Of a DNA stretch of 64,000 nt, positions 36,487 through 45,666 are shown one piece after another (the first letter of the stretch is position 1; every line of letters starts with the position of its first letter). The position numbers and the translations under genes were made by a program. The notes below the pieces were generated by a model. It made no database searches. It had not been told where the DNA came from and worked only from the letters and a program-made list of their open reading frames with translations. The stretch covers positions 1 to 64,000 of the forward strand of contig JAAESM010000042.1 of assembly GCA_024229395.1 (NCBI GenBank). Direction: 5' to 3'. This DNA is from Planctomycetota bacterium. GTDB taxonomy: Bacteria > Planctomycetota > UBA1135.

Positions 36487-37509
36487 TCAATCCTGCGGCG
36501 CAATGACCTCGAACTCGGGCACGCTCGCCGGCGCAGTTTCCGACGCCTTCCATTCGCCATTGAAGCGTGCTTCAGCGGTGCGTCGCAAGCTGCCGAGTGA
36601 GGAACGCATGCCTTCGCGGCGGTGCGAACTCTCTTCCGGTACACCATCAATGTCGAATGCCAGTTGACGCACGATTAATGTCGCGACTGGCGCTCCATTG
36701 CTATCGCGAATCGTCCAGTAGCGGTCATAGCCGGCTAACCAATGGATATCTTCCCCTTGACCATAGAGGTAGGAGATCAGGTCTTCGCTGTCGCGCTTGC
36801 GATGAAGAACCTCAATGTCTACCGAGTAATCGCGGAAGGGGAAAGGTAAGTCGGTGCAGAAATCAACGCTTAGGCTTGCGGCACTGCAGCTTTGATCTGC
36901 TGAAGCGGCCACGCGCAAATAACTTCCACCTTGCGGTGCGACTTCAATGTAGGAGTTGCCGGGATAGGTGAAGTAACTGGGGAAGTCATGTTCCGCCTGC
37001 TTGATCGTGGAAAGGTCTGCCAAGATCAGGGTCGCGGCCTGCTCCACCGAACGTGAGCCATCATGCTCCAACCAGTAGTCCTTTGGGAACTTCCAGGTAG
37101 GGCCGAAAGTGATGCCGTCGTTCTTGTCCTTGGTCGGATTCCAATCCTTGTCGGAAACGCCATTGCACAGGACTAGGCTCTTGACCAAGTTTGCATCCGC
37201 CTCCGTGAGTTGTTCGGTCCAGCCGCTCAGCAGCAGACTGAGGATCTCCGGGTTCCATTGCAGGGCCCGGCAAGTGTGAATCAGATCACCCAGTAGCGGC
37301 GCCGATTGCGAGGCACCGTGGTTGGCCAGCGGCAGAGTCACCAACCGTTGGATGGTGGTCTCAAAGGCCTTCGATTGCAAAAGTTTGCCGTTGGCATCGA
37401 CCTCGGGGAACTCCCACCTTTGCGGAAAAGCCTGGCGCACCTCTTGCCAGCTGGTGAGCTGAGCTGGGATTGGCTGCTGAGCTAGGGCAAGGAGAAGGGC
37501 GGCAAACAT
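36487..37509 (-). CDS. Secreted protein of unknown function
   Basis: 340 residues from the ATG at 37509 (MFAALLLALAQQPIPAQ, a signal peptide); an upstream in-frame start at 37539 is possible. The N-terminal half is helical (FETTIQRLVTLPLANHGASQ; LIHTCRALQWNPEILSLLLS). The second half is beta-rich, with TYPGNSYIEVAPQGGSYLRV and YSVDIEVLHRKRDSEDLISY. I recognise no family. It is monocistronic and convergent with the relic cluster at 35-36 kb. Confidence 0.65.
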   Translation of the reverse strand: MFAALLLALAQQPIPAQLTSWQEVRQAFPQRWEFPEVDANGKLLQSKAFETTIQRLVTLPLANHGASQSAPLLGDLIHTCRALQWNPEILSLLLSGWTEQLTEADANLVKSLVLCNGVSDKDWNPTKDKNDGITFGPTWKFPKDYWLEHDGSRSVEQAATLILADLSTIKQAEHDFPSYFTYPGNSYIEVAPQGGSYLRVAASADQSCSAASLSVDFCTDLPFPFRDYSVDIEVLHRKRDSEDLISYLYGQGEDIHWLAGYDRYWTIRDSNGAPVATLIVRQLAFDIDGVPEESSHRREGMRSSLGSLRRTAEARFNGEWKASETAPASVPEFEVIAPQD

Positions 37510-37539
37510 AGTGGGCAACGCGGGCGCGCAGAATAGCAT

Positions 37540-37749
37540 GTACGCGCAGAAGCCCTTGCGTGAGAAAATTTTCCGACGGATTGAAAAAAGCCATCATCAA
37601 ATCATTTCGACGCTGACCAGTCAATGAAACCAATTAACTTTCATTTGTGGCGGGACCGCGTGGGCCTCACCAGGAAAATGACTGTTTAAACATTAAATCA
37701 ATTCCAGAAAATGCAAGCCCCTAGTTGGAGGCTAGACTGAAGCCAGCCC
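37540..37749. other. AT-rich divergent intergenic region
   Basis: Noncoding 210 nt between divergent genes, clearly richer in A and T than the neighbours. It contains the inverted repeat ATGAAA-N9-TTTCAT (37624-37644), and a TAGACT hexamer (37733-37738) 11 nt before the esterase ATG. The repeat could be a regulator site; nothing else stands out. Confidence 0.4.
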
Positions 37750-39090
37750 ATGCGATTGTTCTTGCCGCTAGCCTGCCTGCTCTCTTGCCTTGCGCCAATC
37801 TGGGCGCAGGAAGCGGTTGAAGAACCACTCGCCAAGGAGCTACCAGCTGCTGAGGCGGCTTTGCTTGAAGCGGTGCGCCAGCCAACACAAAAGCTGCGTT
37901 TCAAGGCCGTGACCCAGTTGGTCAAACGCAGAGACATCAGCCTGGAAGATTGGCAACAAGCCATGCAGTCCCTGAACACCGCCACTGAGGTGGAGTCCGG
38001 TGTGCATCGCTACAACCCCGAGTTAGAGCTCGATGGCCAATTGATTGCGACCGAGTTGGTCGTGTTCATTCCAACGACCTATCACGGAGAGAAGGCCACG
38101 CCGTTGCTCTTGCTTTTGCATGGTTCGGGCGGGGATGGCCAAGCCATGATCTCGCGCTGGCGCAGTTTCGCAGAAAGCAATGGCTATTTGCTTTGTGCGC
38201 CGACCGACCCGGACTCCGGTGGCGGCTATGCCTTCACTGCCAAGGAACGTGATTCAGGCATGGGGGCATTGCGCTGGATGCGCAGTCATTTCTTCGTGGA
38301 TAGCAGCCGCGTGCATATGCATGGATCCAGTCGAGGCGGCCACATGGCTTGGGATCTAGGCACGCGCTATCCAGATCATTTCGCCACCATGGTCCCGGCA
38401 ATCGGTGGACCGACTTGGGTCATCAACGGCGGACGCAACAATATGCGCTTGGTCGAGAACCTCTGGGACACGCCGATTCGCGACTTGCAAGGCAGTCAAG
38501 ACGACGCCCGCCTGGTACGAAACCTGCGCAGTAGTCTCGAGCGCATTCGTGCCGCCGGCAATGAAGATGCAGAGTTGATCGAGTTCGAGGATCTTGGCCA
38601 TAGTTATCGCATTGATTCGGTCGATTGGGTTGAGTTCTTCAACAACCGCAGTCGAGACCCTCTGCCGCACACCTTGAAGTACCGCACTGCCCGCAAGGAC
38701 AATCCCCGCGTTTACTGGATGAAAGTCACACAGTTGGAGAAGGGTAAGGAAGAGGTCTTCCCCATTCGCGTCGACGGTAAGAAGTGGGACAAATGGGACG
38801 ACCAGCAGAAGTCCGATTTCATTCAATCCGAGGCCGATGACCGCACCGCCGAAATTAGCGCAGAACGCAAGCCCGATGGCACTCTGGTCCTCAGCAGCAA
38901 TACTGTCGCCAAGGTCGATCTGTTGATTCCGCTGGAATGGATTTCGACCAAGGGTAAGGTGGCTCTGAGATATAGCGGCAAGAGCAAACCCCTGAAAGCG
39001 ACTGCGTCGAAGAAGGTTCTGCTCAGTGATTTTGTCGAACGGTTGGACCGAAAATTCCTGCCCGTCGCCAAGATCTCCGTGAAGCTATAG
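37750..39090 (+). CDS. Secreted alpha/beta hydrolase (esterase/depolymerase-like)
   Basis: 446 residues with a signal peptide (LPLACLLSCLAPIWAQ). Residues about 95-300 form an alpha/beta hydrolase domain: oxyanion motif LLLLLHGSGGDGQ, nucleophile elbow MHGSSRGGHMAWDLG (Ser in GSSRG) and a late ELIEFEDLGHSYRID, where His would complete the triad. It resembles feruloyl esterases and PHB depolymerases. The C-terminal part (300-446) is beta-rich with KYRTARKDNPRVYWMKVTQL, common in planctomycete esterases. Substrate unknown. Confidence 0.85.
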   Translation: MRLFLPLACLLSCLAPIWAQEAVEEPLAKELPAAEAALLEAVRQPTQKLRFKAVTQLVKRRDISLEDWQQAMQSLNTATEVESGVHRYNPELELDGQLIATELVVFIPTTYHGEKATPLLLLLHGSGGDGQAMISRWRSFAESNGYLLCAPTDPDSGGGYAFTAKERDSGMGALRWMRSHFFVDSSRVHMHGSSRGGHMAWDLGTRYPDHFATMVPAIGGPTWVINGGRNNMRLVENLWDTPIRDLQGSQDDARLVRNLRSSLERIRAAGNEDAELIEFEDLGHSYRIDSVDWVEFFNNRSRDPLPHTLKYRTARKDNPRVYWMKVTQLEKGKEEVFPIRVDGKKWDKWDDQQKSDFIQSEADDRTAEISAERKPDGTLVLSSNTVAKVDLLIPLEWISTKGKVALRYSGKSKPLKATASKKVLLSDFVERLDRKFLPVAKISVKL

Positions 39091-39287
39091 AACGGAATTC
39101 GGGGTTCTTATTTCCCGGAAAAGAAGGAATATTTTGACCTTCAAATCACTGTCCAAATCGTTACGGTGCAGCCATCCCATTGCTTCTGAAGGCGGTCGCC
39201 AAGCACAAGTGATTCTATGCTTGGCAAGGTCTGCAGAAGCGCGTCATCTGCGGCGCACGGGCCCTTACGGTCGGCATCGCAGCAGGC

Positions 39288-40721
39288 TTATTGGCCGCGC
39301 AAGGCATTGAGCCGCGCTTGCAGATCGGCAACACGTTCCGGCTCACTGGCCCACAAGTTGTTCTTCTCGCCTGGGTCTTTAGCTAGGTCATAGAGCTGGC
39401 CGCCGGGGCCACCCCCTGGACTCTTGATCTGTGTGAAGCCACCGGACCCCACGCCTTCGATGTACTTCCAGTTGCCGTGGCGAATTGCGAACAAACCATT
39501 CAGCGAATGATGAACCGCGGTATCTCGTGGTGGCGCGTCAAGCTGTTCATTGAGCAAGACTGGCAAGGCGTTGACACTGTCTTCGCCGCCATTAACTTGC
39601 GGGGTAGCTCCACTGACCTTGGCGAGAGTGGCGTACATATCCGTCAGCACGAAAAGCTCCGACCGAGTTGAGCCTTGCGGAATCTTGCCGGGCCAGCGCA
39701 CCACGAAGGGAACGCGATGCCCGCCTTCATGAATATCTGCTTTCTGTCCGCGCCACTCACCGTTCGCCAAGTGCGCATAGCGCTCGATATCAGACTTCTT
39801 CCAGTGCGCACCGTTATCGCTGGTGAAGATCACCAAAGTGTCTTCATCCAACTCCAACTCCTCCAAGGTTGCGAGTAGCTGGCCGAAAGTGTCATCGACT
39901 TGCGCGACGAAATCACCATAAACCCCAGCTTGCGTGCTGCCGCGGAATCCTTCCTTCGGAAGCCATGGCGTGTGTGGTGCCGTGAGTGGCACGTACAAGA
40001 AGAACGGAGCAATATCTTCGGCGGCAACGTGGGCGCGCAGGAAGTCCTGGGATTCGGTCAAGATGCGGTCGAGCACCTCTTCATGCACGAAGTCTTCGGA
40101 GATCTCGCCTTTGCGCCAGAAACCGCCGCCGCCATGCCGGGCGAGCTGTGAACCGGCGATTTCAGTGCTTAAAGGCTGCACCGATTGATCGCCTTCAATG
40201 TACAGATAAGGCGGGATATCGAGCGATGCGGGGATTCCGAAGAAGCGATCGAAGCCGATATCTAGCGGGCCCGGACGAAGCGGTGCGGAGTAATCCACCG
40301 GATCGACTGCACCAAAGCCCAAATGCCATTTGCCAACGCAAGCGGTGCGATAACCAGCGCGCCCCAACATGGAAGCAATGGTGTCGCGCTCGGGCTCAAT
40401 CAAGGCGGGGGAGTTGCCCCCAAGAACTCCCGACTTCAACGAACTGCGCCACGCATAACGACCGGTCAACAGGCCATAACGCGTTGGCGTACACACTGCC
40501 GACGGCGTGTGCATATCGGTCAATCGCATTCCTTCTGCAGCCAAGCGGTCGATCGCTGGCGTGGCAATGTGGGAAGCGGAGTTGTAGCAACCAGGGTCGC
40601 CGTAGCCGAGGTCGTCGGCGAGCACCAGAAGGATGTTCGGTGCCTTGGCGGGCGCGACTTCTTGGGTGCAGCCGATTAGCGAAAGGAGCAGCAGGCTACC
40701 GAAGCAGGGCAAAGACTTCAC
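39288..40721 (-). CDS. Type I arylsulfatase lipoprotein (S1 family)
   Basis: 477 residues from GTG at 40721. Lipobox LIGC (Cys18). The catalytic domain has NILLVLADDLGYGDPGCYN (metal Asp pair) and the formylglycine motif SAVCTPTRYGLLTGRYA, with Cys77 in CxPxR. CVGKWHLGFG and VIFTSDNGAHW (metal-binding DN) follow. It removes sulfate esters outside the cytoplasm after Cys conversion by a formylglycine-generating enzyme, which is not in the window. It lies 12 nt after the small lipoprotein gene and is probably co-transcribed. Confidence 0.95.
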   Translation of the reverse strand: MKSLPCFGSLLLLSLIGCTQEVAPAKAPNILLVLADDLGYGDPGCYNSASHIATPAIDRLAAEGMRLTDMHTPSAVCTPTRYGLLTGRYAWRSSLKSGVLGGNSPALIEPERDTIASMLGRAGYRTACVGKWHLGFGAVDPVDYSAPLRPGPLDIGFDRFFGIPASLDIPPYLYIEGDQSVQPLSTEIAGSQLARHGGGGFWRKGEISEDFVHEEVLDRILTESQDFLRAHVAAEDIAPFFLYVPLTAPHTPWLPKEGFRGSTQAGVYGDFVAQVDDTFGQLLATLEELELDEDTLVIFTSDNGAHWKKSDIERYAHLANGEWRGQKADIHEGGHRVPFVVRWPGKIPQGSTRSELFVLTDMYATLAKVSGATPQVNGGEDSVNALPVLLNEQLDAPPRDTAVHHSLNGLFAIRHGNWKYIEGVGSGGFTQIKSPGGGPGGQLYDLAKDPGEKNNLWASEPERVADLQARLNALRGQ

Positions 40722-40733
40722 GGTTGTTGCGGT

Positions 40734-41117
40734 TTACCTGGGTTGCGCCTTGATCAACTCTCGGCAGATCGTGGAGGTGCTTCGGCGAATAACTTCAAGG
40801 CGGTCACTCTCTTCATCGAGTGTGGCTGCGCGATCCTTATCACTGATGACTCCGTTGTTCTCTTCGAGCAAGGTCAAGACCTCGCGCGATTCCTTTATGC
40901 TCTCTTGGGCGTTGGCGATCTGGTCGAGCAGTTGCACACGGTCGCTGCCGGCGGGAAGGCGCCCGGCCTCGAGTTCCATGCCTGTCAATTCACGCTCAGA
41001 GAAATCAAGATTCCATTCGAAGGTCTCGATGGCGGTCTTGGCGCGTTGCTCCTGGCCTGGAGCGGCGCATCCGGCGGCGAAGAACAACAGCAACATCAAC
41101 AAAGCGGCTTGTCTCAT
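40734..41117 (-). CDS. Small coiled-coil lipoprotein
   Basis: 127 residues. A lipoprotein signal ends in FFAAGC (Cys17). The rest is almost entirely charged helix (RAKTAIETFEWNLDFSERE; IANAQESIKESREVLTLLEE), consistent with a coiled coil. Function unknown. TACACT (41131-41126) lies 8 nt before the ATG. It leads the unit with the sulfatase. Confidence 0.7.
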   Translation of the reverse strand: MRQAALLMLLLFFAAGCAAPGQEQRAKTAIETFEWNLDFSERELTGMELEAGRLPAGSDRVQLLDQIANAQESIKESREVLTLLEENNGVISDKDRAATLDEESDRLEVIRRSTSTICRELIKAQPR

Positions 41118-41197
41118 GTAGTGCGAGTGTAGCCAAGTTCATGAATCGGCGTAAGCCAATCAGCGGTGCCAAGCGGGTTGCTTGCTATCCTTTGACC

Positions 41198-41473
41198 ATG
41201 CGCTGCAATCCTTGGGGCTGTTTGATGTTGTTGGCGAGCTTGAGCGGCTGTGCGAATCCAGAGGTCCAGGAGCAGAAAGCACCGCCGGCTACCATGGGAT
41301 CTCTTCGCCGAACCAATCGACGAAACGACCGGTATCAACCATCTCCAGCTCGGCGCATCGTTCCAGCAAGCCGGCAACAGATTCCTCAACACTCAGTGGC
41401 GCTTGCTCACCTCTCATGCCGGTCTTTACCCAACCAGGATGGAGTAGTTGAACGCGGATGCCGTCGGAACTGA
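41198..41473 (+). pseudogene. Lipoprotein gene head running into the SDR gene
   Basis: The ATG at 41198 follows TATCCT (41186-41191) by 6 nt, the local promoter pattern. It encodes a convincing lipoprotein signal MRCNPWGCLMLLASLSGCAN with LSGC lipobox, then PEVQEQKAPPAT. From about 41289 the frame is simply antisense to the short-chain dehydrogenase and becomes Arg-rich. I read this as a truncated gene whose original 3' part is gone. A very short lipoprotein with an accidental tail is the alternative. Confidence 0.45.
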
Positions 41474-41990
41474 GGTCAAGGGCAAGGCTACGAACCGCGG
41501 CATTGAGGCCAGCCTTTGCCGAACGGTAGATGTAGTTGCCGCCCGAACCGTTATCCGCAATGCTGCCCATGCGGCTGGTCATGAAGTGGATTGCGGTGGG
41601 ATTGCCTGATGCGGCGCTGAGCCGAAGTTGCGGCAACAAACCCTGCGTGACCATCAACGGCGCCACCGTGTCGACATGCAGCACCTTCATCCAATCGTCT
41701 TCGGGAATCTTACCTGGCACCAAGCCGCGCGGCCCATAAATGCCGGCATTGTGAATCACCGTATCGATTTTGCGTGTAGCTAAATCACGATGGAAGCGTT
41801 GCCGCGAGATCGGATCGGCCACATCGAGTTGCATCACATCCAGGGTCGACTCCACGGCCAACTTCTCAAGGGATGCGCCATGCAGCGCCGAACGCACTGT
41901 GGCAATCACATGGCAATCGCGCTTCAACAGGGCCTCGGTGAAGCCAAGCCCAAGGCCGCGGTTGGCACCGATCACGACGACATTTTTCAT
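41289..41990 (-). CDS. Short-chain dehydrogenase/reductase
   Basis: 233 residues, classical SDR. Cofactor motif VVIGANRGLGLGFTEAL (residues 5-21), NAGIYGP (NAG motif), Ser in HFMTSRMGSIAD, and catalytic YxxxK in YIYRSAKAGLNAAVRSLA. Ends PGWVKTGMRG as usual. NAD(P)-dependent alcohol/ketone oxidoreductase, substrate unknown. TAAACT (42002-41997) lies 6 nt before the ATG, so it is probably leaderless. Confidence 0.9.
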   Translation of the reverse strand: MKNVVVIGANRGLGLGFTEALLKRDCHVIATVRSALHGASLEKLAVESTLDVMQLDVADPISRQRFHRDLATRKIDTVIHNAGIYGPRGLVPGKIPEDDWMKVLHVDTVAPLMVTQGLLPQLRLSAASGNPTAIHFMTSRMGSIADNGSGGNYIYRSAKAGLNAAVRSLALDLSSDGIRVQLLHPGWVKTGMRGEQAPLSVEESVAGLLERCAELEMVDTGRFVDWFGEEIPW

Positions 41991-42041
41991 GGAGCTAGTT
42001 TATCTTGGAATTCCAGCTTCACTCTTGTTAGCTTGCCTGCA

Positions 42042-43373
42042 ATGATTTTTGCAGTTCTTCAAAACGCGGGCCGCCCTCTATTCGCAGCCCTATTGGCCCT
42101 ATCTTGCATTTCCGCTGGCTTCGCCCAAGACTTACAACGACGTCCGCTGACCGAGGATGACCAGCTTGCCTTGAATGCCCTTCAAGATGACGACATCCGG
42201 GGCAACTGCGCTACGGCATTCGCTCAGCTTTTCGACCGCGGATCTGCAGCCAAGCAGACCTTGCTTTCTGGATTGGATAGCGAGGATTGGCAGCAGCGAT
42301 TTCTGTCGGCCGCGTTGCTGTCGCCCCTGAAGTTGGAAGAAGCCGAATTCGACCAAGTCTGCCGAATCTTGATCGGCCATCTTCCAGATAACCAAATCCG
42401 CGGCGACGCGCTATTAGTGGGGCATGCCTTGATCGCTCTTGGCCCTAAGTGCTTTGGTTATCTCCATGCCGCTTCTTGGCATGCAGATGGGCAGCTCGCC
42501 GCGCAGTGCAAACTTCTGAAGAGGGCGATCGGTGTGGGCAAATCGACTGATGAGAAGCGCGAGCGCGCCATCGTTGCCCTGGCGAATTACACGGTCTCAT
42601 TGAAGTGGTTGGGGGATGGGGTGCCAACCGCGCCGGCTCTTTCGGCTCCAATCCCGAGCGAATCGCAGCGCCGGCAGCAAGCCTTCATCGATTTAGCAAG
42701 TGATCGCCGACGCGGTAATGCGTTGCGTGGTTACGGGGTGTTGACTCCATGGCGGAGGTCGTATTCCCAGAAGAGTAGTCCGAAGGTGGATGATGAGCTC
42801 ATATCGCTGCTGGAGAATGCCTTGTTGGATAGCGACCGCCAGCGTCGATTGATGGCGGGCTACTCCTTGATGCAGAGCAATCGCCCACCGTCCACCGCCT
42901 TGTTCAGGGTCGCAATGGAATCCCTGAAGTTGGATGACTTTCATGGGTGGGCGAGGCGGGGCGTGCCCTTTACAAATGCCCGGCAAGCGAAAGACTTCTT
43001 CCTGCAGCATCCAGACGAGGGGCGTCCATTCCTGATGGCTGGATTGAGTGATAAGAGTTATGCCGTGCGGCTCCGTTGCGCCGGAATCCTTGCACGGATG
43101 CGTGATTGGCAAACCGAACGCTACGTGCCAATCTTGCTTGAGCACTTAGCCAACAATGGCTTGGCTTGCGACGCAACTCTGGCTGCAGAAAGTTTGGCCT
43201 TCTTAGGGAAGGAAGCGTTGCCGTGGTTAGATCGGGAACCGGTCGACCAGCAACAAGCTCATTACTTCAGTGTGATTCGTCGCTCCATCGCCATCTTGGA
43301 ACGTGATCCTGATGCACGGATTCCGATTTCGCCAATCGGAATGATTCTGTACACCAAAGGGGATGGGTACTAG
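42042..43373 (+). CDS. Secreted HEAT-like repeat protein
   Basis: 443 residues from the ATG at 42042 with a signal peptide (RPLFAALLALSCISAGFAQ). The upstream in-frame codons are antisense to the SDR and were excluded. The mature part is helical with HEAT-like units (LLSGLDSEDWQQRFLSAALL; SDKSYAVRLRCAGILARMRD; LEHLANNGLACDATLAAESL). No enzymatic motif. Such repeats usually mediate protein binding. The next gene begins 9 nt downstream. Confidence 0.7.
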   Translation: MIFAVLQNAGRPLFAALLALSCISAGFAQDLQRRPLTEDDQLALNALQDDDIRGNCATAFAQLFDRGSAAKQTLLSGLDSEDWQQRFLSAALLSPLKLEEAEFDQVCRILIGHLPDNQIRGDALLVGHALIALGPKCFGYLHAASWHADGQLAAQCKLLKRAIGVGKSTDEKRERAIVALANYTVSLKWLGDGVPTAPALSAPIPSESQRRQQAFIDLASDRRRGNALRGYGVLTPWRRSYSQKSSPKVDDELISLLENALLDSDRQRRLMAGYSLMQSNRPPSTALFRVAMESLKLDDFHGWARRGVPFTNARQAKDFFLQHPDEGRPFLMAGLSDKSYAVRLRCAGILARMRDWQTERYVPILLEHLANNGLACDATLAAESLAFLGKEALPWLDREPVDQQQAHYFSVIRRSIAILERDPDARIPISPIGMILYTKGDGY

Positions 43374-43382
43374 AAAACCAAA

Positions 43383-43748
43383 ATGAAACTACTCCCACAA
43401 CGTCGTCATCTCATGCGCCCGGCGGATCATCGCCAAGCGGGATTCACTCTGCTCGAGCTTCTGGTGGTCATCGCCATCATCGCGATTCTGGCAGCTGCAT
43501 TGATGGGGGCAACTGCGGGCGCGCGCAAAGCTGCGCAGTGCGTGAAGAAGATCTCCGAACTCAAGAAGTCGTTGCGCAAGGCAATTGACAAGATGAAAGC
43601 GGTCCGCGATGGCGGGGCAACCCTCGATAAAGGGCTCGACACGGTCAAGGATGCATGCGTGAAATTCAAAGATGCCAAGAACTCCAAGTGCTACACCGTT
43701 ACCGCCGACGCCGCCCTTGATGCCCTGCTTCGGAGCTCAAGGTCCTGA
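43383..43748 (+). CDS. Type IV pseudopilin-like protein, possibly frameshifted
   Basis: 121 residues. The prepilin peptidase/methylation motif AGFTLLELLVVIAIIAILAA (residues about 19-38) is unmistakable, with Gly before the cleavage site and Glu at +5. The mature part is a short charged helix, CVKKISELKKSLRKAIDKMK. The frame ends RSSRS-stop. A -1/+2 shift near 43733 would instead add ELKVLTAEYRATLDAAGQSK, then LDQALADCV, ending at 43822, which looks more natural. The real start may be the ATG at 43413. It would act in a type II secretion or pilus-like system. Confidence 0.8.
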   Translation: MKLLPQRRHLMRPADHRQAGFTLLELLVVIAIIAILAAALMGATAGARKAAQCVKKISELKKSLRKAIDKMKAVRDGGATLDKGLDTVKDACVKFKDAKNSKCYTVTADAALDALLRSSRS

Positions 43749-43989
43749 CAGCAGAATACAGAGCCACTCTAGACGCAGCGGGACAAAGCAAGCTCGATCA
43801 AGCCCTCGCCGACTGCGTTTAGGCCGTAATGTGGAAAATTGTGGGTTTTGACGGGCTGAACGGCCCAAAAGCCAGCAATAAACCCCAAAAAGGAAGATAT
43901 TCACATTTTCACGAATGCGCATTCCCTGTTAAGTTGGTGTTTAGCGCATCGTCCCGCGCCTTCCCCTCTGTTTGCGCTCAAGTTCCATT

Positions 43990-45615
43990 GTGATTCCCTT
44001 TCTCGCGTCCCTCGCGTTAGCCTTGCCGCAATCCACGCCGCAAGAGGGGTACACGCTATTCTCGCCACTCGACTCGACGGAAACTTATCTGATCGATGTT
44101 GATTACAACATCGTCCATACTTGGGCCGATAATTTACAGCCAGGAAAGGCGGTTTACTTGATGGATAACGGCAACCTGCTGCGCACTTATCGCGTGGGTG
44201 GTCAGCCAGCAAGTTTGCTCGATGGCGATGGTGGTGGAGTGCACGTTTTGCGATGGGGTGGAAGTGAAGTATGGAACTTCCAACTGGCCAACAGTAATGA
44301 ATTGTTGCACCACGACGTCGAAGTCTTGCCCAATGGCAACATCTTGATGCTGGCTTGGGAGAACAAGACCGATGCAGGTGCGATCAGTGCCGGTCATGAT
44401 CCAGGCACTCTTAGCAGCAGTTACTTTTGGACCGAGAAGGTCCTCGAGTTGGACCCGACCACGGGAACTATCGTTTGGGAATGGCACCTGTGGGATCACT
44501 TGGTGCAGGATTTCGATTCCTATGAAGCGAACTTCGGGGTCGTCGCTGACAGCCCGCAGTTGGTGAATATCAACTTCCCAGCTTCGCCTGATCCAAACGG
44601 CGACTGGGCGCACGTCAACACGGTCAAGTACAACGCAGAGTTCGACCAGATCGTTTTGAGTTCGCGTAACTTGAGCGAGATCTGGATTATCGATCATTCC
44701 ACGTCCACTGCAGAGGCTGCTGGCCATACCGGCGGAACCTTCGGCAAGGGTGGAGACTTGCTTTATCGCTGGGGTAACCCACAGGCTTACGATCGCGGAA
44801 CCTCCGGCGATCAGCTTCTATTCGGCCAACACGACATCCAATGGATTCCGGATGGTTACCCAGGTGAGGGCAACTTTCTGGTCTTCAACAACGGCCTAGG
44901 TCGTTCGGGCAGCCCTTGGTCTTCCGTTGAGGAGTTCACTCCTCCGGTCGATGCCCTAGGCAACTACAGTTTGGTCCCGAGTGCGGCTTATGGCCCAGCA
45001 GCTTCGGTCTGGAGTTACTCCGATACGCCGGCCACCTTCTACGCCAACCATATCTCCGGTGCGGAGCGTATGCCCAACGGCAACACCTTGATCTGCGATG
45101 GCCCATCCGGTCGTCTCTTCGAGGTCGACCCGCTCGGCACGGTGGTCTGGGATTGGACCAACATCTACCCCAACCCAAGCACGAACAAGATCTTCAAGGC
45201 TCGTCGTTATCAACGTTGGTTGTGGTCTGAAAAGACCGACTTGACTGCCCTGTTCGGCGACACGATTGATTTCGACATCGTGGGTGGTAGCGCTCGCGCT
45301 GGTGATCAATACGTCTTACTCGGTTCGCGCAGTGGCAGTACGCCTAGCAGTGTCGTCAACGGTGGCCTAGAAGTGCCGCTGGTTTTCGACTCCTTCACCA
45401 TCAATACGCGCCGCAATGCTGGCTCAGGGCATTTCCAGAACTTCTCTGGTGTGCTGGATGGAAACGGTAACGCCACGGCAAAGCTCAATACCGGCGGCCC
45501 GATTTCGGTCTCATTGATTGGGCGCACGATCTACTTCGCCTACATGCTGATCGACGGCACCACGGGCATGGCGGATTTCTCCTCGAACCCCGTCGCGATC
45601 GAGATTATCCCTTAA
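43990..45615 (+). CDS. Secreted arylsulfotransferase-like protein (copy 1)
   Basis: 541 residues from GTG at 43990 (a TTG at 43972 is also in frame). The signal peptide ends near ALPQ. The mature protein begins STPQEGYTLFSPLDSTETYL and follows the Arylsulfotran_2 propeller pattern: NIVHTWADNL, YLMDNGNLLRTYR, ELLHHDVEVLPNGNILMLAW, LELDPTTGTIVWEWHLWDHL, and RMPNGNTLICDGPSGRLFEV. The C-terminal about 90 residues are a separate beta domain ending NPVAIEIIP. A PAPS-independent sulfotransferase or a degenerate binding relative is expected in the periplasm or outside. It has a paralogue at 46234. Confidence 0.85.
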   Translation: MIPFLASLALALPQSTPQEGYTLFSPLDSTETYLIDVDYNIVHTWADNLQPGKAVYLMDNGNLLRTYRVGGQPASLLDGDGGGVHVLRWGGSEVWNFQLANSNELLHHDVEVLPNGNILMLAWENKTDAGAISAGHDPGTLSSSYFWTEKVLELDPTTGTIVWEWHLWDHLVQDFDSYEANFGVVADSPQLVNINFPASPDPNGDWAHVNTVKYNAEFDQIVLSSRNLSEIWIIDHSTSTAEAAGHTGGTFGKGGDLLYRWGNPQAYDRGTSGDQLLFGQHDIQWIPDGYPGEGNFLVFNNGLGRSGSPWSSVEEFTPPVDALGNYSLVPSAAYGPAASVWSYSDTPATFYANHISGAERMPNGNTLICDGPSGRLFEVDPLGTVVWDWTNIYPNPSTNKIFKARRYQRWLWSEKTDLTALFGDTIDFDIVGGSARAGDQYVLLGSRSGSTPSSVVNGGLEVPLVFDSFTINTRRNAGSGHFQNFSGVLDGNGNATAKLNTGGPISVSLIGRTIYFAYMLIDGTTGMADFSSNPVAIEIIP

Positions 45616-45666
45616 AGGGGCCGCGCGGTTAAGATTTGCTCTTCCGTTTCGACGGAGGACCGTTCC

